From contig VXYL01000070.1 in the NCBI GenBank assembly GCA_009846005.1, positions 196,947 through 260,946 on the forward strand: 64,000 nucleotides of DNA. Direction: 5' to 3'. Numbering within the stretch: position 1 is the stretch's first letter; each line of letters begins with the position of its first letter. The position numbers and the translations under genes are program-made. The stretch comes from Gammaproteobacteria bacterium. GTDB taxonomy: Bacteria; Pseudomonadota; Gammaproteobacteria; Pseudomonadales; Azotimanducaceae. The notes below the pieces were generated by a model. It was not told the DNA's origin and ran no database searches. It was given only the letters and a program-made list of their open reading frames with translations. Shown piece by piece: positions 35,258 through 43,789 of this stretch.

Positions 35258-35727
35258 TGTCCAACGCACTGCAAAACGCCTACGAGGCACTGACCGCGAG
35301 AATCGGCGAGGCGGGTACGCCGAGCGACTGGTTCGAGGTCACCCAGGATCGCATCAACGACTTCGCCGACGTGACGCTGGATCACCAGTGGATCCACGTC
35401 GACGAAGACCGCGCCAAGGCCGGGCCGTTCGGGACCACCATCGCGCACGGCCACCTGACGTTGTCGCTATTGGGGCACCTGCCGAGATCGGCTGCCGAGA
35501 ATGCGCCCCGCGTCGAAGGTCAGAAGATGGGCATCAACTACGGCTTCGACCGGGTGCGGTTCCCCTCGCCGGTGCCGGTGGGCGCCCGCATCCGCACCAC
35601 CAGCACGCTGAAGCGGGTCGAGATCAAGGGCGGCATGATCGAGACGATGAACGAGGTCGTCGTGGAGGTGGAAGGGCAGGACAAGCCCTGCTGCGTGGCG
35701 GAGAGCCTCGCCCGATTGGTGTTCTAG
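35257..35727 (+). CDS. MaoC-like dehydratase / (R)-enoyl-CoA hydratase
   Basis: A 156-residue hot-dog protein. TQDRINDFADVTLDHQWIHVDEDRA and GPFGTTIAHGHLTLSLL contain the hydratase-2 Asp/His catalytic pattern (Asp in VTLDH, His in AHGH). It hydrates trans-2-enoyl-CoA in beta-oxidation or PHA routes. Start ATG 35257 overlaps the ankyrin stop; the PhyH gene follows after one base, so this, PhyH and the convergent CoA-transferase form a neighbourhood of acyl-CoA metabolism. Confidence 0.92.
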   Translation: MSNALQNAYEALTARIGEAGTPSDWFEVTQDRINDFADVTLDHQWIHVDEDRAKAGPFGTTIAHGHLTLSLLGHLPRSAAENAPRVEGQKMGINYGFDRVRFPSPVPVGARIRTTSTLKRVEIKGGMIETMNEVVVEVEGQDKPCCVAESLARLVF

Positions 35728-35728
35728 C

Positions 35729-36838
35729 ATGCACCTCGCGGAGTCCATGACCCGCCAGCAGAAGCGGGACTTCTACCGCGACGGCTACGTAATCCTCAAG
35801 AACGTCGTGCCGCAGGCCATGGTGGACGCGGCCCACGCGCGCATCGAGTCCCGCGGCGAAGGCGAGAATCTCGCCAAGGCGCCGGAAATGACCGATCTGG
35901 TCAATGCCACCGCTGTCACGCCGATTCTGAACGATGCCATGGGCCGGTTCGACCCGCCGATCGCCTCGCAAGTCGCCGTCATTCCCAGGAGCCAGCCGGG
36001 CGGCCGCTTCAACAGCGTCGGCTATGTAGACAGGGATATGCCCTACTACGGCGCACAGACCCACGTCGACGGCAGCACCACAATGCCGGCACCGCAGGAA
36101 GTCCAAGAGGGCACGCCGGAGGAGATATACAGACGCTACTTCGCGACGGGCCCCAAGGGTGACTTGGGACGCAGCCCCGACGTGATCGGCATCAACATGG
36201 TGCCCCTGTTCGAAGACCCGGCGATGACCCTCGGACTCGGCAGCTTCACGGCTTTCGTCATCGTCTGCCTCAACGACCAGACCGTCGAGGGATGCGGTCA
36301 GACGGCCCTGTTGAAGGGAGCCCATCACTCGGTGGAACGCTTCTTCCGCTGGCAGTACGAGACCAACGGCCACTTGGGCCCCGAAGGTCCGGGCTGGCCG
36401 AGACTGAACTACGACGCGCCGAACCGCTGCGGGCTGGTCTACATACCCCCTGCGGTGGGGGAGGAGTTCATCGACGAGACGTCCGAATCAACGCCGGACG
36501 GCCGACGCTGGCCGCGACCCACCCAGATCCTCATGGAGCCCGGCGACGTGTGCATCACCATCTACCAGATTCCCCACTCGGGAACCCGCAACGAACGCGG
36601 CACCGAGTCCCGCAAGAACGTCATCTTCCGCATCCGCAACAAGAGCCGACAGCCGGACAAGCTGGTCAACGGCATCACCGACCACCCGGACCGCGGCCAA
36701 TATGGCGAATGGCTCGAGTACGAAGAAGGCAACGACCCCTGGGAGCGCTCCAAGTACGCCATGTGCCACATGTGGCACGAGTGGGAGGGAATGGGAGAGG
36801 TTGTCGCGGAGGTCGCACGCCCTGACGCGGGCGTTTGA
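35729..36838 (+). CDS. Phytanoyl-CoA dioxygenase (PhyH)-family protein
   Basis: A 369-residue PhyH-like Fe(II)/2-oxoglutarate oxygenase: FYRDGYVILKNVVP N-terminal helix, THVDG with the HxD iron ligands, and a distal His in TIYQIPHSGTRNERG with Arg for 2-oxoglutarate. Length is above that of simple PhyH proteins. ATG 35729 is one base after the MaoC stop; ATG 35747 (MTRQQKRDFYRDGY) is an alternative start. Substrate unknown. One of four 2-oxoglutarate dioxygenases in the window. Confidence 0.88.
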   Translation: MHLAESMTRQQKRDFYRDGYVILKNVVPQAMVDAAHARIESRGEGENLAKAPEMTDLVNATAVTPILNDAMGRFDPPIASQVAVIPRSQPGGRFNSVGYVDRDMPYYGAQTHVDGSTTMPAPQEVQEGTPEEIYRRYFATGPKGDLGRSPDVIGINMVPLFEDPAMTLGLGSFTAFVIVCLNDQTVEGCGQTALLKGAHHSVERFFRWQYETNGHLGPEGPGWPRLNYDAPNRCGLVYIPPAVGEEFIDETSESTPDGRRWPRPTQILMEPGDVCITIYQIPHSGTRNERGTESRKNVIFRIRNKSRQPDKLVNGITDHPDRGQYGEWLEYEEGNDPWERSKYAMCHMWHEWEGMGEVVAEVARPDAGV

Positions 36839-36844
36839 AGACGA

Positions 36845-38056
36845 CTACTTCCCCTCGCGCTGCCGGGCGATGCCGTCGTCGAGCATCGCGTTTATTTCGG
36901 CATCGTCAAAGCCGATCTCCTTCAGCACTTCAGTGGTGTGCTCGCCGATTCCCGGTGCCAGCCGAGGCGTGCGCTTCGACGCGCCGTTCATCCAGAACGG
37001 ACTGTTCACGGTGTAGGCGTAGAAGTGGTCGCCGGGCTCGACTTCGGTCAGCACGTCGTTGACGTACATCTGCTCGTCGTTGACGACCTCCGAGATGGTC
37101 TGTGCGACAGAATAGGTGATTCCCGCGCCATCAAGTCTGTCGCGCCAGGTTTGTACCGTGTCCGACCCGAACGCCGCGACCAGCGCTTCGTAGAGTTCTT
37201 CCCGATGTTCGTAGCGGGCGACACGGTCCACGAAGCGCGCATCGTCGACCCACTCCTCGTGGCCGAGGGCTGCCGCGAACTTCGGCCATTCCTTCTCGGG
37301 GTTCAGAATGCTGAGCAGGATCGTGCGGTCGTCGCGGGTTCGGTACATCGCGGCGAGCGGTGCCCGTGCCACGTCATCCGGTGACCGCTGGTCCGATAAA
37401 TCGAAGCCGATCAACGCGCCCTGGATCATCATGCAATGGGACCACGCCCCGTTGGCGAGTAGCGAAGTGTGCACGTGCGCCCCTTCACCCGTGCGCTGGC
37501 GGCGGTAGAGCGCGGCCATGATGCCGCCGAACAGCGACATGCTGGTGGGGTGATCGCCCATGCCCGGCGACGACACGGCGTGGGCACCGTTGGGCCGCCG
37601 TACGTGATCCATCAGCCCACTGCGCGCCCACCACGCGGTGGCGTCGAAGCCCGTACGGTTCGCGTCCGGACCGTCGAGACCGTAGGAGTTGACCTGGCCG
37701 TAGATCACCGATTCGTTCAGTGCGCGCACATCTTCGTAGCTGAGCTTGAGGCGGGCGAGCAGCTCCGGCCGGTAGTTCGTTATCACGACGTCAGAGCGGG
37801 CGATGAGACGGTCGATGGCATCCCGGCCTGCGTCGGTGGTGAAGTCGATGGAAAGACTGCGCTTGTTGCGCGAGTCCTGGTCCCAGAAGAAATTCGGGTA
37901 TTCCGCCAGCACGCCCCCTAACAGTGTTCGGTAGGGATCGCCCGCGAGGGGCTCGACCTTGACGATGTCCGCACCGAAATCCGACATCACCGTGGCCGCC
38001 GCAGGCCCAGCCACATACGAGCCGATGTCCAATACCCTGATGCCGCTTAGGAACAT
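36845..38056 (-). CDS. CaiB/BaiF-type (family III) CoA-transferase
   Basis: A 403-residue family III CoA-transferase: GIRVLDIGSYVAGPAAATVMSDFGADIVKVEP at the N-terminus, RNKRSLSIDF, and the catalytic-aspartate region ANRTGFDATAWWARSGLM. It moves CoA between acids through an aspartyl-CoA thioester in this family. ATG 38056 begins at the conserved FLSGIRVLD; an in-frame ATG at 38095 is possible. It is convergent with PhyH, with only 6 bases between stops, and divergent from the M16 peptidase. Confidence 0.92.
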   Translation of the reverse strand: MFLSGIRVLDIGSYVAGPAAATVMSDFGADIVKVEPLAGDPYRTLLGGVLAEYPNFFWDQDSRNKRSLSIDFTTDAGRDAIDRLIARSDVVITNYRPELLARLKLSYEDVRALNESVIYGQVNSYGLDGPDANRTGFDATAWWARSGLMDHVRRPNGAHAVSSPGMGDHPTSMSLFGGIMAALYRRQRTGEGAHVHTSLLANGAWSHCMMIQGALIGFDLSDQRSPDDVARAPLAAMYRTRDDRTILLSILNPEKEWPKFAAALGHEEWVDDARFVDRVARYEHREELYEALVAAFGSDTVQTWRDRLDGAGITYSVAQTISEVVNDEQMYVNDVLTEVEPGDHFYAYTVNSPFWMNGASKRTPRLAPGIGEHTTEVLKEIGFDDAEINAMLDDGIARQREGK

Positions 38057-38247
38057 CCCGTGCCGTGACCCATAGCGCCGCTCACCGAAACGCATGACCT
38101 TACCGCAATCTGACGACCTCGCGCCGCATCGGTGAACTCGAATACCGCCGCCATGCAAAGCCCTCACGCAATCGCCAAAGACCGCGTGATAGGCTTGCGC
38201 GCTCCGTTTTTTCGACATGCCGGGAAACCGGCTTCGGAGCACTACCC

Positions 38248-41019
38248 ATGAGATCGATCAAACCGCTCGCGGCGTTCGCCCTGGCGACCCTGGTTGCCGC
38301 CTACGCAACGGCAGTCGCAGCCGAAGAACAAGCGGCCGCCGAGGCCAGCGCCACGAAAGTGGCGAGCGTCGAGGGCATTACCGAGTACCAGCTAGACAAC
38401 GGGCTCAAGTTCCTGCTCTTCCCCGATCAGAGCAAGCAGCAGATCACCGTCAACATCACCTATCTCGTCGGCTCCCGCCACGAGGGTTACGGCGAGACGG
38501 GCATGGCGCACTTGCTCGAACACCTGGTCTTCAAGGGCACGCCCGACCACCCCGACATTCCCGCCGAACTGACCGAACGCGGCGCGTCGCCGAACGGCAC
38601 GACCTGGTTCGACCGCACCAACTATTTCGAGACCTTCCCGGCTACGGACGACAACCTCGAGTGGGCGCTCGACCTCGAAGCGGACCGCATGATCAATTCC
38701 TTCATCTCGGCGGAGGATCTCGAATCCGAGATGACGGTCGTGCGCAACGAGTGGGAGCGCGGCGAGAACGCCCCGGGCGGAGTCCTGCAGAAGCGGCTCA
38801 TGTCGACGGCGTTCCAGTGGCACAACTACGGGAATTCGACGATCGGCGCCCGGGCGGACATCGAGAACGTGCCCATCGACCGCCTCCAGGCGTTCTACCG
38901 GAAGTACTACCAGCCCGACAACGCCGTCCTCGTCATCGCCGGCAAGTTCGACCCGGAACGCGCCATCGAGCTGGTCGAACAAGAGTTCGGTCCGATTCCG
39001 CGGCCGGAGCGCACCGGCGCCAACCAGTTGTTCCCCACCTACACGGCGGAGCCCGCCCAGGACGGCGAGCGCAGCGTAACGCTACGCCGCGTCGGCGAAG
39101 TGCAACTGGCGATGGCTGCCTACCATGTCCCCGCAGGCTCGCACGAGGACTTCGCCCCCTTGGACGTCATGGCCTACGTGCTCAGCACACAGCCAGCAGG
39201 CAGGCTATACAAGAACGTCGTTGAAACGGGCCTCGCCGCCGGATCCGGCGCCTTCGCGTTTCAGCTGCGGGATCCGGGCGTCCTGCTCGCCAACGTCCAG
39301 GTGCGCAAGGAGGACGATCTGGTCAAAGCCACCGAGGCCATGCTTGAGACCTTGCACTCGCTGGTCGACGAACCGCCTACCGACGAGGAAGTGGAACGCG
39401 CCAAGTCGAACTTCGCGGCCAACTTCGAACTCGGTTTCAACAATCCGAATGCCATCGCGCGCCAACTCAGCGAGTGGGCAGCAATGGGCGACTGGCGGTT
39501 GATGTTCCTGCACCGGGACCGCCTCGCCGAGGTGACCCCCGAAGACGTCGTGGCCGTCGCCAGGAAGTACCTCAAGCCATCGAATCGCACCATCGGCTAT
39601 TTCTACCCCACCGACGAGACGCCGCCCCGCGCCGAAGTCCCCGCCACCCCCGACATCGCCGCCTTGGTCGGCGACTACAAGGGGCGCGAAGCGGTTTCCG
39701 CCGGCGAGGCATTCGAACCGACACCCGAGAACATCGCGGCCCGAACTACGACGATCACCTTGTCGAACGGCATCGAAGTGGCCCTGCTGCCCAAGGAGAA
39801 CCGGGGCGATGCGGTGACTGCTAGCTTCACCTTCCGGCACGGCACGGAAGAGTCGCTTAGGGCTAAGGACACGGCTGCCTCGCTGGCCGGGTCGATGCTC
39901 GTGCGTGGCACCGCCAAACGGTCCCGACAGGAGATCACCGACGAGTTCATTCGCCTCAAGATCGCCGGCGGGATCAACGGCGGAGCACTGTCCGTCGGCG
40001 GCTCCTCAACCACGGTGCGGGAGAACCTGCCGGACGCCATTCGGCTAGCCGCAGAGATCCTGCGCGAGCCCTCGTTTCCAGAGGAAGAGTTCGAGTTGCT
40101 TCGGGAGCAATCGCTCGCCGGAATCGAGGCGCAGCGATCCGAACCCCAACCCCGTGCGAGCAATGCCCTCAACCGGCATGTCAACAGCAATTACGGCAAG
40201 GACCACGTGTTCTATATGCCGACGTTCGACGAGCAGATCGAGCGCTACCAGTCGGTCACGGTCGAGCAGGCGAAGGATTTCTGGGCGTCGTTCTACGGCG
40301 CCGAGGGCGGGACAATCGCGATCGTCGGCGACTTCGATCCAGACGAGATCGTGCCGATTCTCGAGGAGGCGTTCGGCGACTGGGAAGCCAAGGAAGACTA
40401 CGCACGGGTGGATCGTCCCTATGCGGAAATCCCGGCGGCAATCGTGGACATCGAAACGCCCGACAAGACCAATGCGGTGATGTTTGCCTTCCAGAGAATC
40501 CAGATGCGCGACGACCATCCGGACTACCCGGCGATGGTGATCGGCAACTACATGCTCGGCGGGGGTTTCCTGAATTCCCGGCTTGCCACTCGGATCCGCC
40601 AGCAGGACGGCCTGTCCTACGGCGTGGGCTCACAGTTCAATGCCGGCTCCATCGACGAAATCGGCACATTCAACGGCTACGCCATCTTCGCGCCGGAGAA
40701 CGGCGACAAGGTCGTCGCAGCTTTCAAGGAGGAGATCACCAAGGTCCTCGACGATGGTTTCACGGAGGAGGAAGTCGAAGCCGCGAAACGCGGCTGGCTC
40801 GACGCCGTCCAGCGGCAACGGTCGAGCGATTCGACTGTCGCCTCGATCCTGAACTCCAACCTGTTCCTGGACCGGGACATGTCGTTCATCGCCAAACGGG
40901 AAGCGGCTGTCGCCGCACTCACGGCCCAGGACATCAACGCGGCGTTCAAGCGCCATGTCGACCTCGACAAGATGTCCATCTTCCGGGGTGGGGATTTCGA
41001 GAACAAGCTGCCGAAGTAG
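38248..41019 (+). CDS. M16-family zinc metallopeptidase, two-domain, exported
   Basis: A 923-residue protein with signal peptide (LAAFALATLVAAYATAVA). The inverted zinc motif HLLEH lies in GMAHLLEHLVFKGT, with the third ligand Glu about 76 residues on (TVVRNEWERGEN). The second half repeats the fold (RHGTEESLRAKDTAASLAG) without HxxEH, the normal arrangement of an active and an inactive half in one chain. Such proteins degrade peptides in the periplasm. ATG 38248 follows a 190-base gap shared with the divergent CoA-transferase. Confidence 0.93.
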   Translation: MRSIKPLAAFALATLVAAYATAVAAEEQAAAEASATKVASVEGITEYQLDNGLKFLLFPDQSKQQITVNITYLVGSRHEGYGETGMAHLLEHLVFKGTPDHPDIPAELTERGASPNGTTWFDRTNYFETFPATDDNLEWALDLEADRMINSFISAEDLESEMTVVRNEWERGENAPGGVLQKRLMSTAFQWHNYGNSTIGARADIENVPIDRLQAFYRKYYQPDNAVLVIAGKFDPERAIELVEQEFGPIPRPERTGANQLFPTYTAEPAQDGERSVTLRRVGEVQLAMAAYHVPAGSHEDFAPLDVMAYVLSTQPAGRLYKNVVETGLAAGSGAFAFQLRDPGVLLANVQVRKEDDLVKATEAMLETLHSLVDEPPTDEEVERAKSNFAANFELGFNNPNAIARQLSEWAAMGDWRLMFLHRDRLAEVTPEDVVAVARKYLKPSNRTIGYFYPTDETPPRAEVPATPDIAALVGDYKGREAVSAGEAFEPTPENIAARTTTITLSNGIEVALLPKENRGDAVTASFTFRHGTEESLRAKDTAASLAGSMLVRGTAKRSRQEITDEFIRLKIAGGINGGALSVGGSSTTVRENLPDAIRLAAEILREPSFPEEEFELLREQSLAGIEAQRSEPQPRASNALNRHVNSNYGKDHVFYMPTFDEQIERYQSVTVEQAKDFWASFYGAEGGTIAIVGDFDPDEIVPILEEAFGDWEAKEDYARVDRPYAEIPAAIVDIETPDKTNAVMFAFQRIQMRDDHPDYPAMVIGNYMLGGGFLNSRLATRIRQQDGLSYGVGSQFNAGSIDEIGTFNGYAIFAPENGDKVVAAFKEEITKVLDDGFTEEEVEAAKRGWLDAVQRQRSSDSTVASILNSNLFLDRDMSFIAKREAAVAALTAQDINAAFKRHVDLDKMSIFRGGDFENKLPK

Positions 41020-41030
41020 AACTGGCCACA

Positions 41031-41071
41031 CTCGTTCCTGCGGCGATCCTCGCGGTCGCTGCCGGAACGAG
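41031..41071 (+). terminator. Long hairpin after the M16 gene
   Basis: Arms CTCGTTCCTGCGGCGA and TCGCTGCCGGAACGAG pair at 14 of 16 positions around a 9-base loop, 11 bases after the stop. No T-run follows, so it may act as an mRNA-stabilising stem or a weak terminator. Confidence 0.55.
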
Positions 41072-41191
41072 CTTCCCAGACCGCAAGTACGTGGGCGGCG
41101 TCCGACCCCGTTGCAGCCCTCGAAGCCGCTGGCGCCATGCCGAACGCACGGTTTCGGGATGGCTCTTGCAGGGTCTTGTCCTCCAATCCTC

Positions 41192-41231
41192 GGCGACCGC
41201 GCGCCCGAAGGGCACGTTAGGGTCGGCCTAC
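41192..41231 (-). repeat. Degenerate REP-like element with nested hairpin
   Basis: On the minus strand: GTAGG head, decayed outer stem, and an inner hairpin (GTGCCC-TTC-GGGCGCG) like the one at 31525-31568. Its TAG (41228-41230) is the stop codon of the enoyl-CoA hydratase gene. Confidence 0.7.
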
Positions 41232-41983
41232 AGCGACGAGAAATCGGGTTTGCGCTTCTCCTGGAACGCCGCCACGGCTTCCCGGTTCGCAGGCCTGCCC
41301 TGCAGCTTTCGTATCGTGGCATTTTCGGTTTCGATCACGACCTTCAGGTGTTCCCGGCCCGGCCCCGCAATCAGGCGCTTGGCTTCGGCGAGCGACTCCT
41401 TGGGCAACGCCGCGAGTTTCGCCGCTTGACGGCGCACCGCGTCCAGGAAGCCGTCGTCGGCAAAGACGTCCAGCACGAGCCCGGCGGCTTTGCATTCGGC
41501 CGCGTTCATCCATTCCGAGCTCATCAGGAACCACATCGCCCGCTGCCGACCCATCAGCGCCGGGAAGGTCACCGTGCTGCCGGCTTCCGCGACCAGCCCG
41601 AGCTCGGAGAACGGCGCCCGCAACCGGGCACTCTCGGCCATGTATGCGAAGTCGGCAAGCCCGGTGAGCGTCGCGCCGAGGCCGACGCCGAGACCGTTGA
41701 TCGCGAGGACGAACGGCTTGGGAAAGTCCACGACGGTTCTTAGGAATCCCCGGATCCCGTGCGTCGGCCGGCGTGCGGTACGCGCGGCCTGAGACAGGTC
41801 GGCACCCGCGCTGAACGCCCGACCCGTTCCGGTCAGCACCAGTACCCGGCACGCGTCGTCGTACCCGGCCGCCAACAGCGCATCGGTGACCTCGTCGTAC
41901 TGCTGATTGTTCCAGGCGTTCAGCACGTCGGGGCGGTTGAGCGCAATGGTGCGCACGCCCTCGGTGTCGGTAATGATCAACAT
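41228..41983 (-). CDS. Enoyl-CoA hydratase/isomerase family protein
   Basis: A 251-residue crotonase-fold protein: GVRTIALNRPDVLNAWN, GTGRAFSAGADLSQ (oxyanion hole), KPFVLAINGLGVGLGATL, and FSELGLVAEAGSTVTFPAL with the Glu region. It acts on acyl-CoA thioesters, probably in fatty-acid or related acid breakdown. It is downstream of the acyl-CoA dehydrogenase gene in the same direction with 12 bases between, suggesting an operon. The TAG stop lies in a REP-like head. Confidence 0.92.
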   Translation of the reverse strand: MLIITDTEGVRTIALNRPDVLNAWNNQQYDEVTDALLAAGYDDACRVLVLTGTGRAFSAGADLSQAARTARRPTHGIRGFLRTVVDFPKPFVLAINGLGVGLGATLTGLADFAYMAESARLRAPFSELGLVAEAGSTVTFPALMGRQRAMWFLMSSEWMNAAECKAAGLVLDVFADDGFLDAVRRQAAKLAALPKESLAEAKRLIAGPGREHLKVVIETENATIRKLQGRPANREAVAAFQEKRKPDFSSL

Positions 41984-41995
41984 TCTCGCGTCCCG

Positions 41996-43222
41996 CTACA
42001 GCGGCAGGTCGCCGACCGCGTGGTTGACGCTGCCGGTCTCGTTGTAGGAACGCATCACCATTTCTGCGATACGCATCAAGTGCACCTCGTCCGAACCATC
42101 GGCAATACGGGACCAACGCGCCTGGATCAGCATTTGCGCCAACGGCGAATCGTTGGAATAGCCGAGCGCGCCATGGACCTGAAGCGCCCGGTCGACGGTC
42201 TTCCACAAAGTGTTGGCCACATGGTGCTTGGCCATCGACACTTCCGAGCGGAAGTCCATCCCGTTCTCGATCTTGTAGGCCGCGTGCAGAACCATGAGTT
42301 TCGAGGAATAGAGCTCAAGGGCACTTTCCGCCATCATCCACTGGATGCCCTGCTTCTCGGACAAGAGCGAGCCGTGGGCGTATCGCTTCTGGGCACGGTC
42401 GACCAGCATCTCAAGGGCCTGCTCGATGGTGCCCAGCCAGCGCATGCAATGGGCGAGCCGCGCGGGCCCGAGCCGCACCTGGCCGAGTTTATGCCCGCCG
42501 CCCTGCTCGCCGAGGATGTTGGCGTGGGGTACGCGGACGTCGTGGTAGCGGATCTCCGGGTGGCCGCCGCCTCCGCCCATGGTCGAGATGTCGCGCACGA
42601 TCTCGAAGCCGGGTGTGCTCGTTGGGACGATAAACGCGCTGTTGCGCGCCTGGGCGATCTCGGCATCCGGATCGGTCTTGGCGATGACGATGGCGAAGTC
42701 GGCGCCGTGGGCTCCGGAAGTGAACCACTTGTGACCATTGATGACCCACTCGTCGCCGTCGCGGACCGCCGAAGTCTGGATCTGCGTGGGATCGGAGCCC
42801 GCGACTTCCGGCTCCGTCATCGAGAAACAAGACCGCATGGTTCCTTCGCACAGCGGCTTGAGCCATTTCTCCTTCTGCTCGTCGGTGCCGAAGTGCAGAA
42901 GCGTATGCATGTTGCCTTCGTCCGGGGCTTGGCAGTTGATGAGATAAGGGCCCATGTTGGTCTTCACGGCCTCCGCGGACATCGCGGCCACAGCCGTCAC
43001 GCCGAGGCCCATGCCGCCCCATTCCTCCGGCATGTGCGGCGCCCAGAGCCCTTGATCCCGCGCCGTCTGGCGCAAGTCCTTGATGGCCGCCCGCCACTCG
43101 TCGCCCGACGCCCGGCGGCTCGACAGTTCCGCCATCCTCGGCCGGGCCACGTCACCCATGAAGCGCTTGACCAGTAGTCGCGCGTCTTCCACTTCGTCGG
43201 AGAACGTAAAGTCGATCGCCAT
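41996..43222 (-). CDS. Acyl-CoA dehydrogenase
   Basis: A 408-residue flavoprotein: MPEEWGGMGLG, CFSMTEPEVAGSDPTQIQT (FAD/substrate loop), VINGHKWFTSGAHGADFAIV, ALQVHGALGYSNDSPLAQ at the C-terminus. It oxidises an acyl-CoA to enoyl-CoA, feeding the adjacent hydratase. Start ATG 43222 has AGGAGG about 11 bases upstream; the in-frame extension to 43393 overlaps the divergent cupin gene and is rejected. Confidence 0.94.
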   Translation of the reverse strand: MAIDFTFSDEVEDARLLVKRFMGDVARPRMAELSSRRASGDEWRAAIKDLRQTARDQGLWAPHMPEEWGGMGLGVTAVAAMSAEAVKTNMGPYLINCQAPDEGNMHTLLHFGTDEQKEKWLKPLCEGTMRSCFSMTEPEVAGSDPTQIQTSAVRDGDEWVINGHKWFTSGAHGADFAIVIAKTDPDAEIAQARNSAFIVPTSTPGFEIVRDISTMGGGGGHPEIRYHDVRVPHANILGEQGGGHKLGQVRLGPARLAHCMRWLGTIEQALEMLVDRAQKRYAHGSLLSEKQGIQWMMAESALELYSSKLMVLHAAYKIENGMDFRSEVSMAKHHVANTLWKTVDRALQVHGALGYSNDSPLAQMLIQARWSRIADGSDEVHLMRIAEMVMRSYNETGSVNHAVGDLPL

Positions 43223-43307
43223 TGTTGCTTGATCCTCCTGTCGTTTCTCACCGAGCATACATGAGGAGTCGACACGGAAAACAAGCTTGGCGAAAAGGAG
43301 GAGCGCG

Positions 43308-43688
43308 ATGCAGGTTGTGAGGGTCTTTACGGGAGACGATGGCCGCTCCCATTTCGAGGATGTCGAGATTCCGCTCACGGACAACGGTCCCATCGGTCGG
43401 ATCTCGGAACTGATCCCAGGGCCCGGCGTAATGTTCCGCGAAGTGGGCGGCGACTACGATCTCGACTTCCACAACGCGCCGCGGCGGCAATTGGTGGTGA
43501 ACCTCAAGGGCTCCGTGGACATCGGCGTCGGCGACGGCACTGTGCGACGCCTCGGCCCGGGTGACATCCTGTTAGCCGAAGACACACAGGGCGAAGGCCA
43601 TACCAGTCGGGCCGTGGACGGCAAGCCCCGTCAGTGCCTCTTCATTCCTCTCGACAACACAGACATACAGCGAACAATAGAACCGTAG
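43308..43688 (+). CDS. Small cupin-domain protein
   Basis: A 126-residue cupin: FHNAPRRQLVVNLKGSVDIG gives the first cupin motif and RLGPGDILLAEDTQGEGHTS the second. Start ATG 43308 has AAGGAGG 7 bases upstream. The stop TAG is the head of a REP, after IQRTIEP. Function unknown; relatives bind small ligands or sugars. It is divergent from the acyl-CoA dehydrogenase with 85 bases between. Confidence 0.85.
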   Translation: MQVVRVFTGDDGRSHFEDVEIPLTDNGPIGRISELIPGPGVMFREVGGDYDLDFHNAPRRQLVVNLKGSVDIGVGDGTVRRLGPGDILLAEDTQGEGHTSRAVDGKPRQCLFIPLDNTDIQRTIEP

Positions 43689-43710
43689 GGGACGGGCTTG
43701 TCCCGTCCCG
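43685..43710 (+). repeat. REP-like palindrome
   Basis: GTAG head, stem GGGACGGG, loop CTTGT, stem CCCGTCCC. It supplies the TAG stop of the cupin gene and lies between convergent genes. Confidence 0.85.
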
Positions 43711-43789
43711 CGCCGAGGAGGCCGCACAACTCCTGCGGGCGACGACAAGCGAGAGTCCTACGACGTTCACACCATGCAAGGATCGCGAG

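Noticed and set aside
41759-43177. Long open frame antisense to the acyl-CoA dehydrogenase
   Set aside because: High-GC shadow: no family motifs, no start context, and the opposite strand encodes a complete conserved enzyme.
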